Below, one piece after another: positions 32,629 through 41,695 of a DNA stretch of 64,000 bases. Source of the stretch: Roseibium sp. HPY-6 (lineage in GTDB: Bacteria; Pseudomonadota; Alphaproteobacteria; Rhizobiales; Stappiaceae). The stretch spans positions 1,984,001 to 2,048,000 of the forward strand of contig NZ_JBEWCD010000001.1 of assembly GCF_040530035.1 (NCBI RefSeq), given 5' to 3'. The notes beneath the pieces are model-generated. The model was not told the origin of the DNA. It searched no databases and worked only from the letters and a program-made list of their open reading frames with translations. Each line of letters opens with the position of its first letter. Positions within the stretch are counted from its first letter, which is position 1. The position numbers were made by a program, and so were the translations under genes.

Positions 32629-33147
32629 ATGAACATGATGACACTTACTTCTGAAAACCGGCTGGTCGGCGCGCTGCCCTCCATAAACTTCGCAACGCTC
32701 GGACTGATGTTTGTTTCGGGCTTTTTCGCAACGGTCGCGTTTGACCTATGGGGGCAGGTGATCAGCCCGGCGCTCGGATATGCAAAACTCTCCCCGCATG
32801 GCCTGGCTCAAAGCCTGCTCGGCTCCCTTGGACTGCCGAACAATGCCTTTGCCGGCTATTTCGTACACTTCTATGTGGTCGGTCTCATCGGATACCCGAT
32901 CGGCTGGATGTTCATCTTCGCACCGATCTGGCAACGCGTTGTCGGCAACACCCACTGGTTCCTCCCCTCCGCAATCTATGGCTTCGGTCTCTGGGTCTTC
33001 GCCATCGGCGGCATCACTTCTCTCGCAGGCCTGCCGTTCTTCCTGAACTTCTCCGGTATTGTCTGGGTCGCTCTGATCGGTCATGTGCTCTACGGCATCG
33101 TTATGGTCGCCATGCTGAAACTCATCGAAAAGCAGCAGAACGCCTGA
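32629..33147 (+). CDS. Four-to-five-helix membrane protein of unknown function
   Basis: A 172-residue inner-membrane protein with hydrophobic helices at about 22-42, 78-98, 110-130 and 138-165. The segments FVHFYVVGLIGYPIGWMFIF and GHVLYGIVMVAML suggest a DUF6789-like family, but I am not sure. It is monocistronic, has a weak AAGG ribosome site, and is closed by a strong terminator. ATG codons at 32635 and 32638 are alternative starts. Confidence 0.7.
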   Translation: MNMMTLTSENRLVGALPSINFATLGLMFVSGFFATVAFDLWGQVISPALGYAKLSPHGLAQSLLGSLGLPNNAFAGYFVHFYVVGLIGYPIGWMFIFAPIWQRVVGNTHWFLPSAIYGFGLWVFAIGGITSLAGLPFFLNFSGIVWVALIGHVLYGIVMVAMLKLIEKQQNA

Positions 33148-33195
33148 CTCTCTGCAAAAACCATGCGGGCGAACCACGCCCACATCCAAAAAAAT

Positions 33196-33222
33196 CGCGC
33201 CACACTGTGGCGCGTTTTTTTT
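33196..33222 (+). terminator. Rho-independent terminator
   Basis: CGCGCCAC-ACT-GTGGCGCG, an 8-bp perfect stem followed by eight T residues and preceded by an A run, so it could work in both directions. It closes the membrane-protein gene at 32.6 kb. Confidence 0.9.
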
Positions 33223-33344
33223 GCATGACCTGACTGCGCCGACGCGTGTTGAAATGGGCCTTCAAAGAATGAAATAAGATAGTGGTATTTTGAATTGCAT
33301 TTCAGATGGGCTTCGCTTTGAAAAGCCCAAACGGAGGCTGGCAT

Positions 33345-34031
33345 TTGAGTATTTTTTTGCGTGTGCTGGCTGACCAGGTCCGGCTCTTGTCCTTCAGAGC
33401 CTTCAAGCCATCGCTTGCAGAGCATTGGCACATTTATCTCGGCTGGGGCCTCTTCACCACCTGGCTGGTCGGGATTGGCCGGTATTGGGATCACCCGAGT
33501 GCAGATTGGTGGCAATATGCGGGCCTTGGCTCTCTAGGATATGTTTTTGTCCTGGCAGCCATTGTCTGGGCCATTTCCGCCCCGCTCAAACCGCAGCATC
33601 TCAGCTACCGCAACATTCTGATCTTCATCACCCTCACGTCTTTGCCCGCGCTTCTCTATGCCATTCCCGTCGAGAGATTCATGTCGCTCTCGTCTGCCCA
33701 AACCGTAAATGTCTGGTTTCTCCTGATCGTTGCCGCCTGGCGGGTAGCCCTGTTCGCAGTCTTTTTGCACCGTGTGGGGAAACTCTCCGCGGTCGCTGTT
33801 GTCGTCGCAACGCTACTGCCACTCGTTCTCATTGTGACCACCTTGACAATCCTCAATCTTGAACAGGCAGTCTTCGCCGTCATGGGTGGAATCCGGGAGC
33901 CAACATCCAATGATGCAGCGTTCGACATCTTGGCGTCGATCACACTCTTCTCCATTCTCGCAGCGCCGGTTCTCCTGATCATGTATTTGTTTCTGGTCGC
34001 CCGTATTCACTTGCGGAAATCGTCCGTATGA
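33345..34031 (+). CDS. Polytopic membrane protein coupled to a radical SAM gene
   Basis: A 228-residue membrane protein with about six helices and a conserved-looking N-terminus (LADQVRLLSFRAFKPSLAEHW, then YLGWGLFTTWLVGIGRYWDHP). I chose TTG 33345 because GGAGG lies 8 nt upstream; an ATG at 33306 would add 13 residues without a ribosome site. It overlaps the radical SAM gene by 4 nt (ATGA). The pairing implies that the membrane protein and the SAM enzyme act in one modification pathway, perhaps on a lipid or membrane metabolite (inference). Confidence 0.72.
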   Translation: MSIFLRVLADQVRLLSFRAFKPSLAEHWHIYLGWGLFTTWLVGIGRYWDHPSADWWQYAGLGSLGYVFVLAAIVWAISAPLKPQHLSYRNILIFITLTSLPALLYAIPVERFMSLSSAQTVNVWFLLIVAAWRVALFAVFLHRVGKLSAVAVVVATLLPLVLIVTTLTILNLEQAVFAVMGGIREPTSNDAAFDILASITLFSILAAPVLLIMYLFLVARIHLRKSSV

Positions 34032-35344
34032 GGCTCGGCCTTATCGCCATGAGCGGTGTCCGGGCCCAGAACCAGGACCTGATGCGACTGGGCCTGACGC
34101 TGCCGGGATTTGTGGAACGCAGCAAGGTGATCGCGTCGCTGCCCAGCCTCGCCCTGTTGACCATTGCCGGTCTGACAACGTCCGATATCGATATCCGCTA
34201 CCTTGAGGTCGCGGACTTTGCCGGACTGGACCGTCTTCCAGGTGATTTTGATGCCGTCGCGATCTCAAGTTATTCCGCCCAGATCAAGGACGCCTATGCA
34301 CTTGCAGATCGGTATCGCCGCGAAGGAACCAAGGTCATCCTGGGCGGATTACATGTCACGGCCTGTCCGCAGGAAGCTGCACTGCACGCCGACGCGATTG
34401 TCCTCGGCGAAGCTGAGCCAGTCTGGCCGCAAGTCATCAAAAACCTTAAAGACGCCGCACTGAAGCCGGTTTACGATGCCCGTTCAAGTTCCTTCGACCT
34501 GCAGCACGCCCCAATGCCGGCGTTCGAACTGCTCGATATCGACCGCTACAACAGGCTCACGGTTCAGACCCAGCGCGGCTGTCCACTCTCCTGCGACTTC
34601 TGCGCCTCTTCGATCCGTATCTCACCCAGATTCAAGACCAAACCGGTCGAGAAAGTCATTGCTGAAATCCGCCGGATCAAGACCATCTGGCCAAAGCCGT
34701 TTATCGAGTTCGCGGACGATAACACCTTCGCCAACAAGGCCCATGCAAAACGGCTTGCAAAAGCGCTCGCAGGCGAGAACATCCGCTGGTTCACCGAGAC
34801 GGATGTGTCGGTCGCAGATGAGCCGGATCTCCTTGCCATGCTGCGCGATGCCGGGTGCAGCCAGCTCTTGATCGGACTTGAGGCGACAGACAAAACGGTT
34901 TTGAACGGGATAGAGCAGAAAGCCAACTGGAAGGCCAAGCGCGCCGACACCTATCTCGAAGCGGTTCACAGGATTCAGCAACACGGAATCACCGTGAACG
35001 GATGCTTCGTTCTCGGGCTCGACGGGCAAACCGAGGATAGCTTCGACGATGTAACCCGCTTTGTCAGGGACAGCGGTCTTTATGATGTGCAGGTAACGGT
35101 GCAGACCCCGTTTCCCGGAACCCCGCTCTATGACCGGTTTAAGTCGCAAGGACGCCTCATTCGAGAAGATGCCTGGGAAACCTGCACGCTTTTTGACGTC
35201 AATATCCGGCCCGACGGCATGACCGTCGATGAGCTTGAAGACCGGTTCAAGGATCTGGTGGCAACGCTCTATACGGACGACTTCACGCAGTGGCGCCGGG
35301 GTGCTTTTCGCCGGCAAATGCGGACGGCAAACAAGCCGGCTTAG
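34028..35344 (+). CDS. B12-binding domain radical SAM protein
   Basis: A 438-residue enzyme. An N-terminal Rossmann-like B12-binding domain (1-140, KVILGGLHVTACPQEAALHAD) precedes a radical SAM TIM barrel with the cluster motif CPLSCDFC at about 182-189 and the downstream IEFADDNTF and GLEATDKTVLNGI segments. The N-terminal domain lacks a clear DxHxxG motif, as in many BchE/HpnP-type proteins, so cobalamin dependence is uncertain. Relatives include hopanoid methylases and HpnR/BchE enzymes. Coupling to the preceding membrane protein points to a membrane-associated substrate. Confidence 0.88.
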   Translation: MRLGLIAMSGVRAQNQDLMRLGLTLPGFVERSKVIASLPSLALLTIAGLTTSDIDIRYLEVADFAGLDRLPGDFDAVAISSYSAQIKDAYALADRYRREGTKVILGGLHVTACPQEAALHADAIVLGEAEPVWPQVIKNLKDAALKPVYDARSSSFDLQHAPMPAFELLDIDRYNRLTVQTQRGCPLSCDFCASSIRISPRFKTKPVEKVIAEIRRIKTIWPKPFIEFADDNTFANKAHAKRLAKALAGENIRWFTETDVSVADEPDLLAMLRDAGCSQLLIGLEATDKTVLNGIEQKANWKAKRADTYLEAVHRIQQHGITVNGCFVLGLDGQTEDSFDDVTRFVRDSGLYDVQVTVQTPFPGTPLYDRFKSQGRLIREDAWETCTLFDVNIRPDGMTVDELEDRFKDLVATLYTDDFTQWRRGAFRRQMRTANKPA

Positions 35345-35591
35345 TTTCCCGAGATTTTGCGCCGACGCGGTCATTTGCACCTGTTCGGATTTTTGAAAAA
35401 GAATGTCCGGCTTCAGCCGGAAGGCAAGATGGCGTCCTGCGACGGGAAAACTTTTTGGCGCTGCTGACCCCGTCGGGATGCAACAATGGGAAATCGGGAC
35501 GACTGCTCAAATTCCGTCATTAATTCATTGAAACTCATCACCTGACCAGAGGCCAAAGCTCCCCGCGAAGGGTGTTAGACGAAAAGAATTC

Positions 35592-35728
35592 ATGGCCCAT
35601 CCTTCAAGACGGACATCCGTGTCCTCCTCAGGATGAGGCTGTTGGAAACAAGCTTGGCCGAGTAGTCGCACAATCGCAGAACCTCATCCTGAGGAAGCGC
35701 GTAAGCGCTGTCTCGAAGGATCGGGCGC
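35592..35728. repeat. Palindromic intergenic repeat, copy 1
   Basis: Two arms, CCCATCCTTCAAGACGG...TCCTCAGGATGAGG (35597-35638) and CCTCATCCTGAGGAAGCGC...TCTCGAAGGATCGGG (35682-35725), are approximate reverse complements, separated by a 43-nt spacer. The same arms occur in opposite order at 38898-39006. This is a typical alphaproteobacterial non-coding repeat, and an extended hairpin could form in RNA. Confidence 0.75.
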
Positions 35729-35849
35729 CAAAGCAGAGAACAACAGTTTGCGCCATATCGAGTCGGGATCAGGAACGTGCCACCGAATCGTGCGGGTAAC
35801 GGCGAACGTGTTCGAATGAGGCTGGTCGATTTCCAATAGCTTCATCTTC

Positions 35850-35967
35850 GTCATCCCGGACGCAGCGAAGCGGAGATCCGGGACCGGAGTGCCTCGGAGT
35901 CTCTTCCATGATCTTTGTACGCACGGGCTCCCCGATCCCGGCTCGCGTTGCGCACGGCCGGGATGAC
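35850..35967. repeat. Palindromic intergenic repeat, second family
   Basis: The termini GTCATCCCGG and CCGGGATGAC are perfect inverted repeats. The inner parts (GCGAAGCGGAGATCCGGG and CCCCGATCCCGGCTCGCGTTGCGC) are related complements. This matches the common CGTCATCCCGG-type mobile or structural repeat of alphaproteobacteria. One copy only in this window. Confidence 0.7.
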
Positions 35968-36004
35968 GATGGCTTGCGAGTGAAACGGCGCACTATCCGC
36001 CGGT

Positions 36005-37168
36005 TCAGACCGTACCGCTCTGCGCCATGTCGAAAATCTCCAGAGCACCGGCCTTTGTCAGTTCAACCGGATTGCCGCCGGCGGTCGGATCGACAATGGC
36101 CATTTCCGCGATCAGGTCGCGTTTGCTGTCATCGACATTCAGGCCCGCAAGTGTATGCGGCACGTCTAGGTCGCTGCGCAGCTTCAGCACCGTGTCGAGA
36201 ACGCCCTGATAGCCGCCTGAAATTCCAAGGAAGCCGGCGAGCCGTTCGAATTTCTGTTCGATTGCCGCTCTGTTGTACTGCATCACGTAGGGCATGAAGA
36301 CGGCATTTGTCATGCCGTGATGGGTGTCATAAAGCGCACCGACGGGATGGGAAAGCGAGTGGATGGCGCCGAGCCCCTTCTGGAAGGCGACCGCCCCCAT
36401 CGCAGCGGCGCTCATAAGGTGCCCGCGCGCTTCAAGATCCGAGCCGTCGGCCGCGACCTTCGGCAGGTTCTCCAGTACGAGCCGCATGCCTTCCAGTGCA
36501 ATACCTTCCGACATCGGATGATACATCGGCGCCGAATACGCCTCCAGGCAGTGCGCCAGTGCATCCATGCCGGTGCCGATCGTGATGAACCGCGGCATGC
36601 CCACTGTGAGCTCCGGGTCGCAGATCACGATTTCAGGCAGCATTTTCGGGTGAAAGATCACCTTCTTGGTATGCGTTGCCTCATTGGTGACGACACCCGC
36701 ACGCCCGACTTCGGACCCGGTTCCGGCTGTCGTGGGAACAGCGACGATTGGCGCAATGCCATCTGCATCGGCGCGTTTCCACCAGTCACCGATGTCCTCG
36801 AAGTCCCAGATCGGCCGCGTCTGCCCGGCCATGAAGGCGATCAGCTTGCCGGCATCAAGACCGGACCCGCCGCCGAAGGCGATCACGCCGTCATGACCGC
36901 CTTCCTTGAACGCCGCAACGCCGGCCTCAATGTTGCTGTCGACCGGGTTCGGCTTCACGTCCGAAAAAACGGCAGCCGAGAGACCGGACGCCTTTAGGCT
37001 CGCGATCGCGTCCGCGACCATCGGAAGACTGGCAAGGCCCGGATCGGTCACGAGAAGCGGATTGGTCATGCCGACGGCCTTGACAGCTTTCGGCAGCTCC
37101 TTGATACGGCCGGTCCCGAAACGGACGGACGTCGGATAGGACCAGTTGACGGAAGGAAGTGAGCTCAT
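36005..37168 (-). CDS. Iron-containing alcohol dehydrogenase
   Basis: A 387-residue group III alcohol dehydrogenase. It has the NAD-binding GGGSGLDAGKLIAFM segment (about 99-113) and metal-binding histidines in the DALAHCLEAY (about 204-213) and LSHPVGALYDTHHGMTNA regions. It reduces or oxidises primary alcohols with NAD(P). It is the last gene of the minus-strand operon from the N-formylglutamate-amidohydrolase-like gene, after a 260-bp gap that holds a REP-like inverted repeat. In the context of the ligase and aldehyde dehydrogenase it probably oxidises a gamma-glutamylated amino alcohol (inference). Confidence 0.92.
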   Translation of the reverse strand: MSSLPSVNWSYPTSVRFGTGRIKELPKAVKAVGMTNPLLVTDPGLASLPMVADAIASLKASGLSAAVFSDVKPNPVDSNIEAGVAAFKEGGHDGVIAFGGGSGLDAGKLIAFMAGQTRPIWDFEDIGDWWKRADADGIAPIVAVPTTAGTGSEVGRAGVVTNEATHTKKVIFHPKMLPEIVICDPELTVGMPRFITIGTGMDALAHCLEAYSAPMYHPMSEGIALEGMRLVLENLPKVAADGSDLEARGHLMSAAAMGAVAFQKGLGAIHSLSHPVGALYDTHHGMTNAVFMPYVMQYNRAAIEQKFERLAGFLGISGGYQGVLDTVLKLRSDLDVPHTLAGLNVDDSKRDLIAEMAIVDPTAGGNPVELTKAGALEIFDMAQSGTV

Positions 37169-37428
37169 GGGTGTCTCGTTGGTTTTGAGTTCTTCAAAGT
37201 CTTAAGTTTGCGGGTGACCGTATCCTGAATTCGGGGTCGAACACTCGACCGTTTGACCCCTACACCCTCTTTTCGAGGGGCACATACTCCGGCAGGGGTC
37301 CCGTATCCATCGGCCTACGCAATCTTGGTCTGGATGGCTGGGCCGGTCACCGGGTCCCGGCCCTCCACTTCGTTTCAGCCAGGATGACAATTGCAGCGGA
37401 TCTGCACGGTGTTCGTTCTTTCTCCCGT

Positions 37429-38817
37429 TCAGTGCTCCACCCGGAAGTGGAAGGATTTCGGCCGGGTCAGATTGTGAAAGCCGATTTCGGAAAGCGCCGC
37501 GCCCTTGCCGGTGTCCTTGACGCCGGTCCACACCAGCGCCGGATCGAGATAGTCGCAGCGGTTCATGAAGACCGTTCCGGTCTCGATCCTGTCGCCGATC
37601 TCGGCAGCAGCCTCGACATCTTCCGACCAGATCGACGCGGTCAGGCCGTACGGGCTGTCGTTCATGAACTGCAGGGCTTCCTCGTCGTCCTTGACTTTCA
37701 TGATGCCGACAACCGGACCAAAGCTCTCTTCGCGCATCACCGACATCTGGTGGTTAACATCGGTCAAAACCTGCGGCGCGAGATAAGGCGTGCCGTCCTT
37801 GTTTTCTGAAAACGCTGTCACGTCGATATGAGCTTTCGCGCCCTTGCGCAGAGCCTCACCGGTCTGCTCGCGGACCCAGGCCGCGAACCGGGTTTGCGCC
37901 ATCGGGCCAAGCGTTGTTGCTTCGTCCAGCGGGTTGCCGAGCTGATACTGTTTGGTCAGGTCGACAAAACCGTCGACAAACCTGTCGAACTGGCTCTCAT
38001 GCACATAAACGCGCTCGATGCCGCAACAGCATTGTCCGGCATTGTAGAACGCGCCGTCCACCAGATTGCCGATGGCATAGTCGAGATCGGCATCTGCCCG
38101 CACATAGGCAGGGTCCTTGCCGCCAAGTTCAAGGCCAAGCGTCGCGAATGTTCCCGCAGCCGCCTTTTCAATCGCACGGCCTCCGGCCACCGAGCCGGTG
38201 AAGTTGACATGATCGATCAGGCCGGAGCCAAGCAGTTTTTCGGTGCCTGCATGGGTCAGAACGATGTTCTGGAAGACACCTTTGGGCAAGCCCGCCATCT
38301 CGAACGCCTTGGCAAGACGTTCGCCGACAAGAAGCGTCTGCGCCGCATGTTTCAAAAGGATCACGTTGCCAGCCATCAGCGCCGGCATAATCGTGTTGAT
38401 GGCCGTCATGAAGGGATAGTTCCACGGCGCTATGACCATCACGATGCCGAGCGGCACGCGCTTAAGATACCGCTTGAAACCGGGTTTGTCGCTCCGCTCG
38501 ATATCGGCCAGCGCATCTTCGGCGATCGACGCGCAATACTCCGTGCGCTCGATCGTGCCGCCGAGTTCCCCGCCGAAGCGCACCGGACGACCCATTTGCC
38601 AGGCAAGCTCCGGCACGACCTCGTCATTCATCGCCTTCAGCGCTTCCAGCGCCTTTTCGCAATAGGCAACACGTTCGCCGATTGGTGTCGCCGCCCAGGA
38701 AGCCTGTGCATTTCTCGCCGCCGACACAGCCCTTTCGACGGCTGCTTCGTCGAGCGCGGGGCGTTCGGCATAGACCGACCCGTCGACGGGGGAGATCAGC
38801 TTGATCACATCTGACAT
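37429..38817 (-). CDS. Aldehyde dehydrogenase family protein
   Basis: A 462-residue NAD-dependent aldehyde dehydrogenase with IAPWNYPF, NFTGSVAGG, LELGGKDPAYV and the catalytic cysteine in NAGQCCCGIERV (three consecutive cysteines). The ATG at 38817 (MSDVIKLISP) has GAGAGG 6 nt upstream; an ATG 21 nt earlier lacks a site. Lies between the alcohol dehydrogenase and the glutamine-synthetase-like ligase, so the two oxidoreductases probably act one after the other. Confidence 0.93.
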   Translation of the reverse strand: MSDVIKLISPVDGSVYAERPALDEAAVERAVSAARNAQASWAATPIGERVAYCEKALEALKAMNDEVVPELAWQMGRPVRFGGELGGTIERTEYCASIAEDALADIERSDKPGFKRYLKRVPLGIVMVIAPWNYPFMTAINTIMPALMAGNVILLKHAAQTLLVGERLAKAFEMAGLPKGVFQNIVLTHAGTEKLLGSGLIDHVNFTGSVAGGRAIEKAAAGTFATLGLELGGKDPAYVRADADLDYAIGNLVDGAFYNAGQCCCGIERVYVHESQFDRFVDGFVDLTKQYQLGNPLDEATTLGPMAQTRFAAWVREQTGEALRKGAKAHIDVTAFSENKDGTPYLAPQVLTDVNHQMSVMREESFGPVVGIMKVKDDEEALQFMNDSPYGLTASIWSEDVEAAAEIGDRIETGTVFMNRCDYLDPALVWTGVKDTGKGAALSEIGFHNLTRPKSFHFRVEH

Positions 38818-38897
38818 TTGAAACCTCTCATGCCGCATCTTTGCGCGCGGTGTGTTGAAAGTGGTTGGCTCTCATTTCTCGTCCTGACCACCCCGAA

Positions 38898-39006
38898 CCC
38901 TCATCCTGAGGAAGCGCGCAAGCGCTGTCTCGAAGGATGGGCTTCAAAGGCAGAGCATGTCGCCCATCCTTCGAGACGGGCACTTCGGCCCTCCTCAGGA
39001 TGAGGT
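38898..39006. repeat. Palindromic intergenic repeat, copy 2
   Basis: Arms CCTCATCCTGAGGAAGCGCG...TCTCGAAGGATGGG (about 38900-38942) and CCCATCCTTCGAGACGGGC...CCTCAGGATGAGG (38963-39005) form a long imperfect palindrome with a spacer of about 20 nt. It is the same family as 35592-35728, with arm order reversed. It separates the ligase gene from the aldehyde dehydrogenase gene and could affect mRNA processing. Confidence 0.75.
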
Positions 39007-39041
39007 TTGGACAAAGACATCTCTACGTGTTTGTCATATTC

Positions 39042-40409
39042 CTATGCCCGCTCAAATCCGCGAGCGATCTCGTAGTCCGTCACGGCCCGGTCAAATTCCT
39101 CGATCTCCCATTCCGCCGCGCGGGCGTAGTGGTCAATGACGGCATCGGAGAACGCTTCGCGCAGGAACTTCGATTTGTGCAAAGTCTCGCGTGCGTCGCG
39201 GAGCGTGTGCGGGATTTCCTTCGCCTTTCGGTTCTCATAAACATCGCCGGTTGTTGGCGGGTCGAGTGGCAGTTTTTCTTCCAGCCCCTTGATGCCCGCG
39301 GCGATCAGTGCAGCCAACGCAAGATAGGGATTGAGATCGGACCCGCCGATGCGGCATTCGATACGAAGCGCCTTGGTCCCCTCGCCGCACAGCCGGAAGC
39401 CCGCAGTCCTGTTGTCGACGGACCAGACTGTTTTCGTCGGTGCGAAGGTTCCTTTCTGGAACCGCTTGTAGCTGTTGATGTAGGGCGCCAGGAAATAGGT
39501 GTATTCGGGCGCGTACTTGATCATGCCGGCAAGGTAGTGGCGCATCGTTTCCGACATGCCGAGCTCAGCCTTGTCATCGCAGAAGACATTGTTGCCCTTC
39601 TTGTCGAACAGCGAGTGGTGAACATGCGAAGACGAGCCGACCTTGTCGCTGCGCCATTTGGCAAGGAAAGAGACCGAGCGTCCCTGTGCCCAGGCGATCT
39701 CCTTGACGGCGTGTTTGGCGATCGTGTGATACTCAGCAGTGTCCAGGGCAGGAGCGTATTTGATGTTCAGCTCCTCCTGTCCGGTTTCGGCCTCGCCCTT
39801 GGTGTTTTCAACGGGAATACCTGCACCGTAAAGGCCGTTGCGGACCGGCCGCATCACATCCTCTTCCTTGGTGGTTTGCAGGATGTGATAGTCCTCGTTG
39901 TAGCCGGAGATCGGCGCAAGGTCGCGGAAGCCTTCCTTGCGGACCTCGTCGAAACTCTTTTCGAACAGGAAGAATTCCAGCTCGGTCGCCATGATCGGTG
40001 CCAGACCCATGTCGGCAAGCCGGGCAACCTGTGCCTTCAGCATGGCTCGGGGCGAGTGCGGCACGTCTTTATGGGTATGGTGATCCTGGACGTCGCACAT
40101 GACGAGTGCCGTCGCTTCCAGCCAGGGCACCTTCCGCAAACTCGACAAGTCAGGCTTCATCACGTAATCGCCGTACCCGCCTGACCAGCTCGTCGCGGCG
40201 TAACCCTCCACAGTGTACATCTCAAGATCCGTTGCCAGCAGGTAGTTGCAGCAATGGGTCTCGTCATAGGCCGTATCGACGAAATGCTGGGCATGAAACC
40301 GCTTGCCCATAAGCCGTCCCTGCATATCGACGATACACGCGAGCACCGTATCGATCTCGCCGGAAGCGACGAGCGTTTTCAGCGCGTCAAAGGTCAGGTT
40401 GCCAGGCAT
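39042..40409 (-). CDS. Glutamine-synthetase-family gamma-glutamyl ligase (PuuA/IpuC-like)
   Basis: A 455-residue GS-fold ligase with the ATELEFFLF metal-binding strand, the GSSSHVHHSLFDKKG nucleotide loop, KTVWSVDNRTAGFR and the C-terminal RIECRIGGSDLNPYLALAA segment. It lacks the adenylylation tyrosine region of GlnA. Non-GlnA members glutamylate amines such as putrescine (PuuA), isopropanolamine (IpuC) or ethanolamine. Neighbouring alcohol and aldehyde dehydrogenases plus a putative amidohydrolase fit a gamma-glutamylation route for an amino alcohol or amine. Confidence 0.88.
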   Translation of the reverse strand: MPGNLTFDALKTLVASGEIDTVLACIVDMQGRLMGKRFHAQHFVDTAYDETHCCNYLLATDLEMYTVEGYAATSWSGGYGDYVMKPDLSSLRKVPWLEATALVMCDVQDHHTHKDVPHSPRAMLKAQVARLADMGLAPIMATELEFFLFEKSFDEVRKEGFRDLAPISGYNEDYHILQTTKEEDVMRPVRNGLYGAGIPVENTKGEAETGQEELNIKYAPALDTAEYHTIAKHAVKEIAWAQGRSVSFLAKWRSDKVGSSSHVHHSLFDKKGNNVFCDDKAELGMSETMRHYLAGMIKYAPEYTYFLAPYINSYKRFQKGTFAPTKTVWSVDNRTAGFRLCGEGTKALRIECRIGGSDLNPYLALAALIAAGIKGLEEKLPLDPPTTGDVYENRKAKEIPHTLRDARETLHKSKFLREAFSDAVIDHYARAAEWEIEEFDRAVTDYEIARGFERA

Positions 40410-40523
40410 TTTGTCTCAATCCCGTGTTGGGCAGTGTCTTTGGTCAAGGGCCCGGCCCGGCAGATGCCTGACGGGCCGGTAAATCATGATTATGCCGACC
40501 AGTGGTCGGCATAACCGGTGCCG

Positions 40524-41573
40524 TTAGCTGTAACGGTAAGGCCGTCCGGCTTTCTGCATGTCGGCGTTATACTTCTTGAAGATGTCGACGACTTTCGCCT
40601 TCACCGGGGACTCCGAAGCAATCTCGTCCCAGAAAGCAAGGGCTGCTTCTTCAACGGTTGCCCACTGATCATCCGGGATGGATGTCAATTCCATCTTGGT
40701 GCCATTGACGCGCAGCGCTGCTTCGCCGCCCCAGTACCACCACTGGCGATAGTAGTGAGATGCGTCCATTGCAAGCTGCAGCATGGTCTTCAGATGATCG
40801 GGCAGCTCGTTCCAGCGTTCCATGTTGGCAAAGAACGATCCGGCCCAGGCACCAGAGATGTTGTTTGTCAGGAAGTAGTTGGTCACGTCCGCCCAGCCGA
40901 CCGTGTAGTCTTCGGTGATGCCCGACCAGGCAATGCCGTCGAGTTCGCCGGTCTGAACTGCAACCTCAATGTCTTCCCATGGCAGCGTCACCGGCACGAC
41001 ACCAAACTGACTCATGAACCGGCCGGCTGTCGGGAAGGTGAAGACGCGTTTGCCCTGAAGATCCTCCAGCGAGCGGATCGGGTCCTTGGTTGCGAAGTGG
41101 CACGGATCCCAGGCACCGGCGGAAATGTGCTTGACGCCAACCTTGGAATATTCCTCTTCCCAGATTTCCTTCAAACCGTACTGGTTGAACAGCACCGGCA
41201 CGTCGAGCGAATAGCGCGACGCAAACGGGAAGTATCCGCCGAACACGGTGACTTCGGTCGGTGACGCCATGGAATCGTCGTCTGACTGAACGGCATCAAT
41301 GGTGCCCTGCTGCATGGCGCGGAAAAGCTCACCGGTCGGCACAAGCTGGTCGGCAGTGAAGAGTTCAATTTCCATTTCGCCATTCGCAGCCTGGTTGAAG
41401 GCGTCGATATGCGGCTTGATCACATGCTCGGCGAGAGCCGGACCGGCATAGGTCTGCAAGCGCCATTTTATCGGCGACTGGCCGTGCACGGCGGGTGCTG
41501 CAAGCGTCGTGGCTCCGGCGGCGGCAACTGTGCCGACACCGGCTTTTTTCAGAAAGTCACGTCTGTTGGTCAT
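40524..41573 (-). CDS. TRAP transporter substrate-binding protein (DctP family)
   Basis: A 349-residue periplasmic binding protein with a Tat-like signal (NRRDFLKKAG, then cleavage near AVHGQ). The conserved LQGKRVFTFPTAGRFM strand contains the family arginine-like contact region, and the long helix and WAGITEDY-type segment (AWSGITEDYTVGWADV) are typical. It delivers substrate to the DctQM permease encoded just downstream. The Tat signal suggests export in folded form. The substrate is probably an amine or its carboxylate, given the operon. Confidence 0.92.
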   Translation of the reverse strand: MTNRRDFLKKAGVGTVAAAGATTLAAPAVHGQSPIKWRLQTYAGPALAEHVIKPHIDAFNQAANGEMEIELFTADQLVPTGELFRAMQQGTIDAVQSDDDSMASPTEVTVFGGYFPFASRYSLDVPVLFNQYGLKEIWEEEYSKVGVKHISAGAWDPCHFATKDPIRSLEDLQGKRVFTFPTAGRFMSQFGVVPVTLPWEDIEVAVQTGELDGIAWSGITEDYTVGWADVTNYFLTNNISGAWAGSFFANMERWNELPDHLKTMLQLAMDASHYYRQWWYWGGEAALRVNGTKMELTSIPDDQWATVEEAALAFWDEIASESPVKAKVVDIFKKYNADMQKAGRPYRYS

Positions 41574-41695
41574 CTCAGGTTCCCCTAGTTACAAGTACAA
41601 AATCCATGCGGCGCGACCGTTTTTCCGGTTCTGTCTTGCCGCTGCCAAAAGTCCGTTTCCTCCGGACAGTCTTCTTATTGTCCCGCATGGCTCCG

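Larger units (their letters stand above)
35345..36004. other. Gene-free region with palindromic repeats
   Basis: 660 bp between the radical SAM and alcohol dehydrogenase genes. Two families of inverted-arm repeats (listed separately) fill about 255 bp. The rest has no convincing reading frame; a short CCGGCTTCAGCCGG hairpin lies near 35408. I see no RNA gene. Confidence 0.6.

Noticed and set aside
35850..35967. Insertion sequence remnant
   Set aside because: Inverted termini are present but there is no transposase fragment or target duplication; it matches a short non-coding repeat type.
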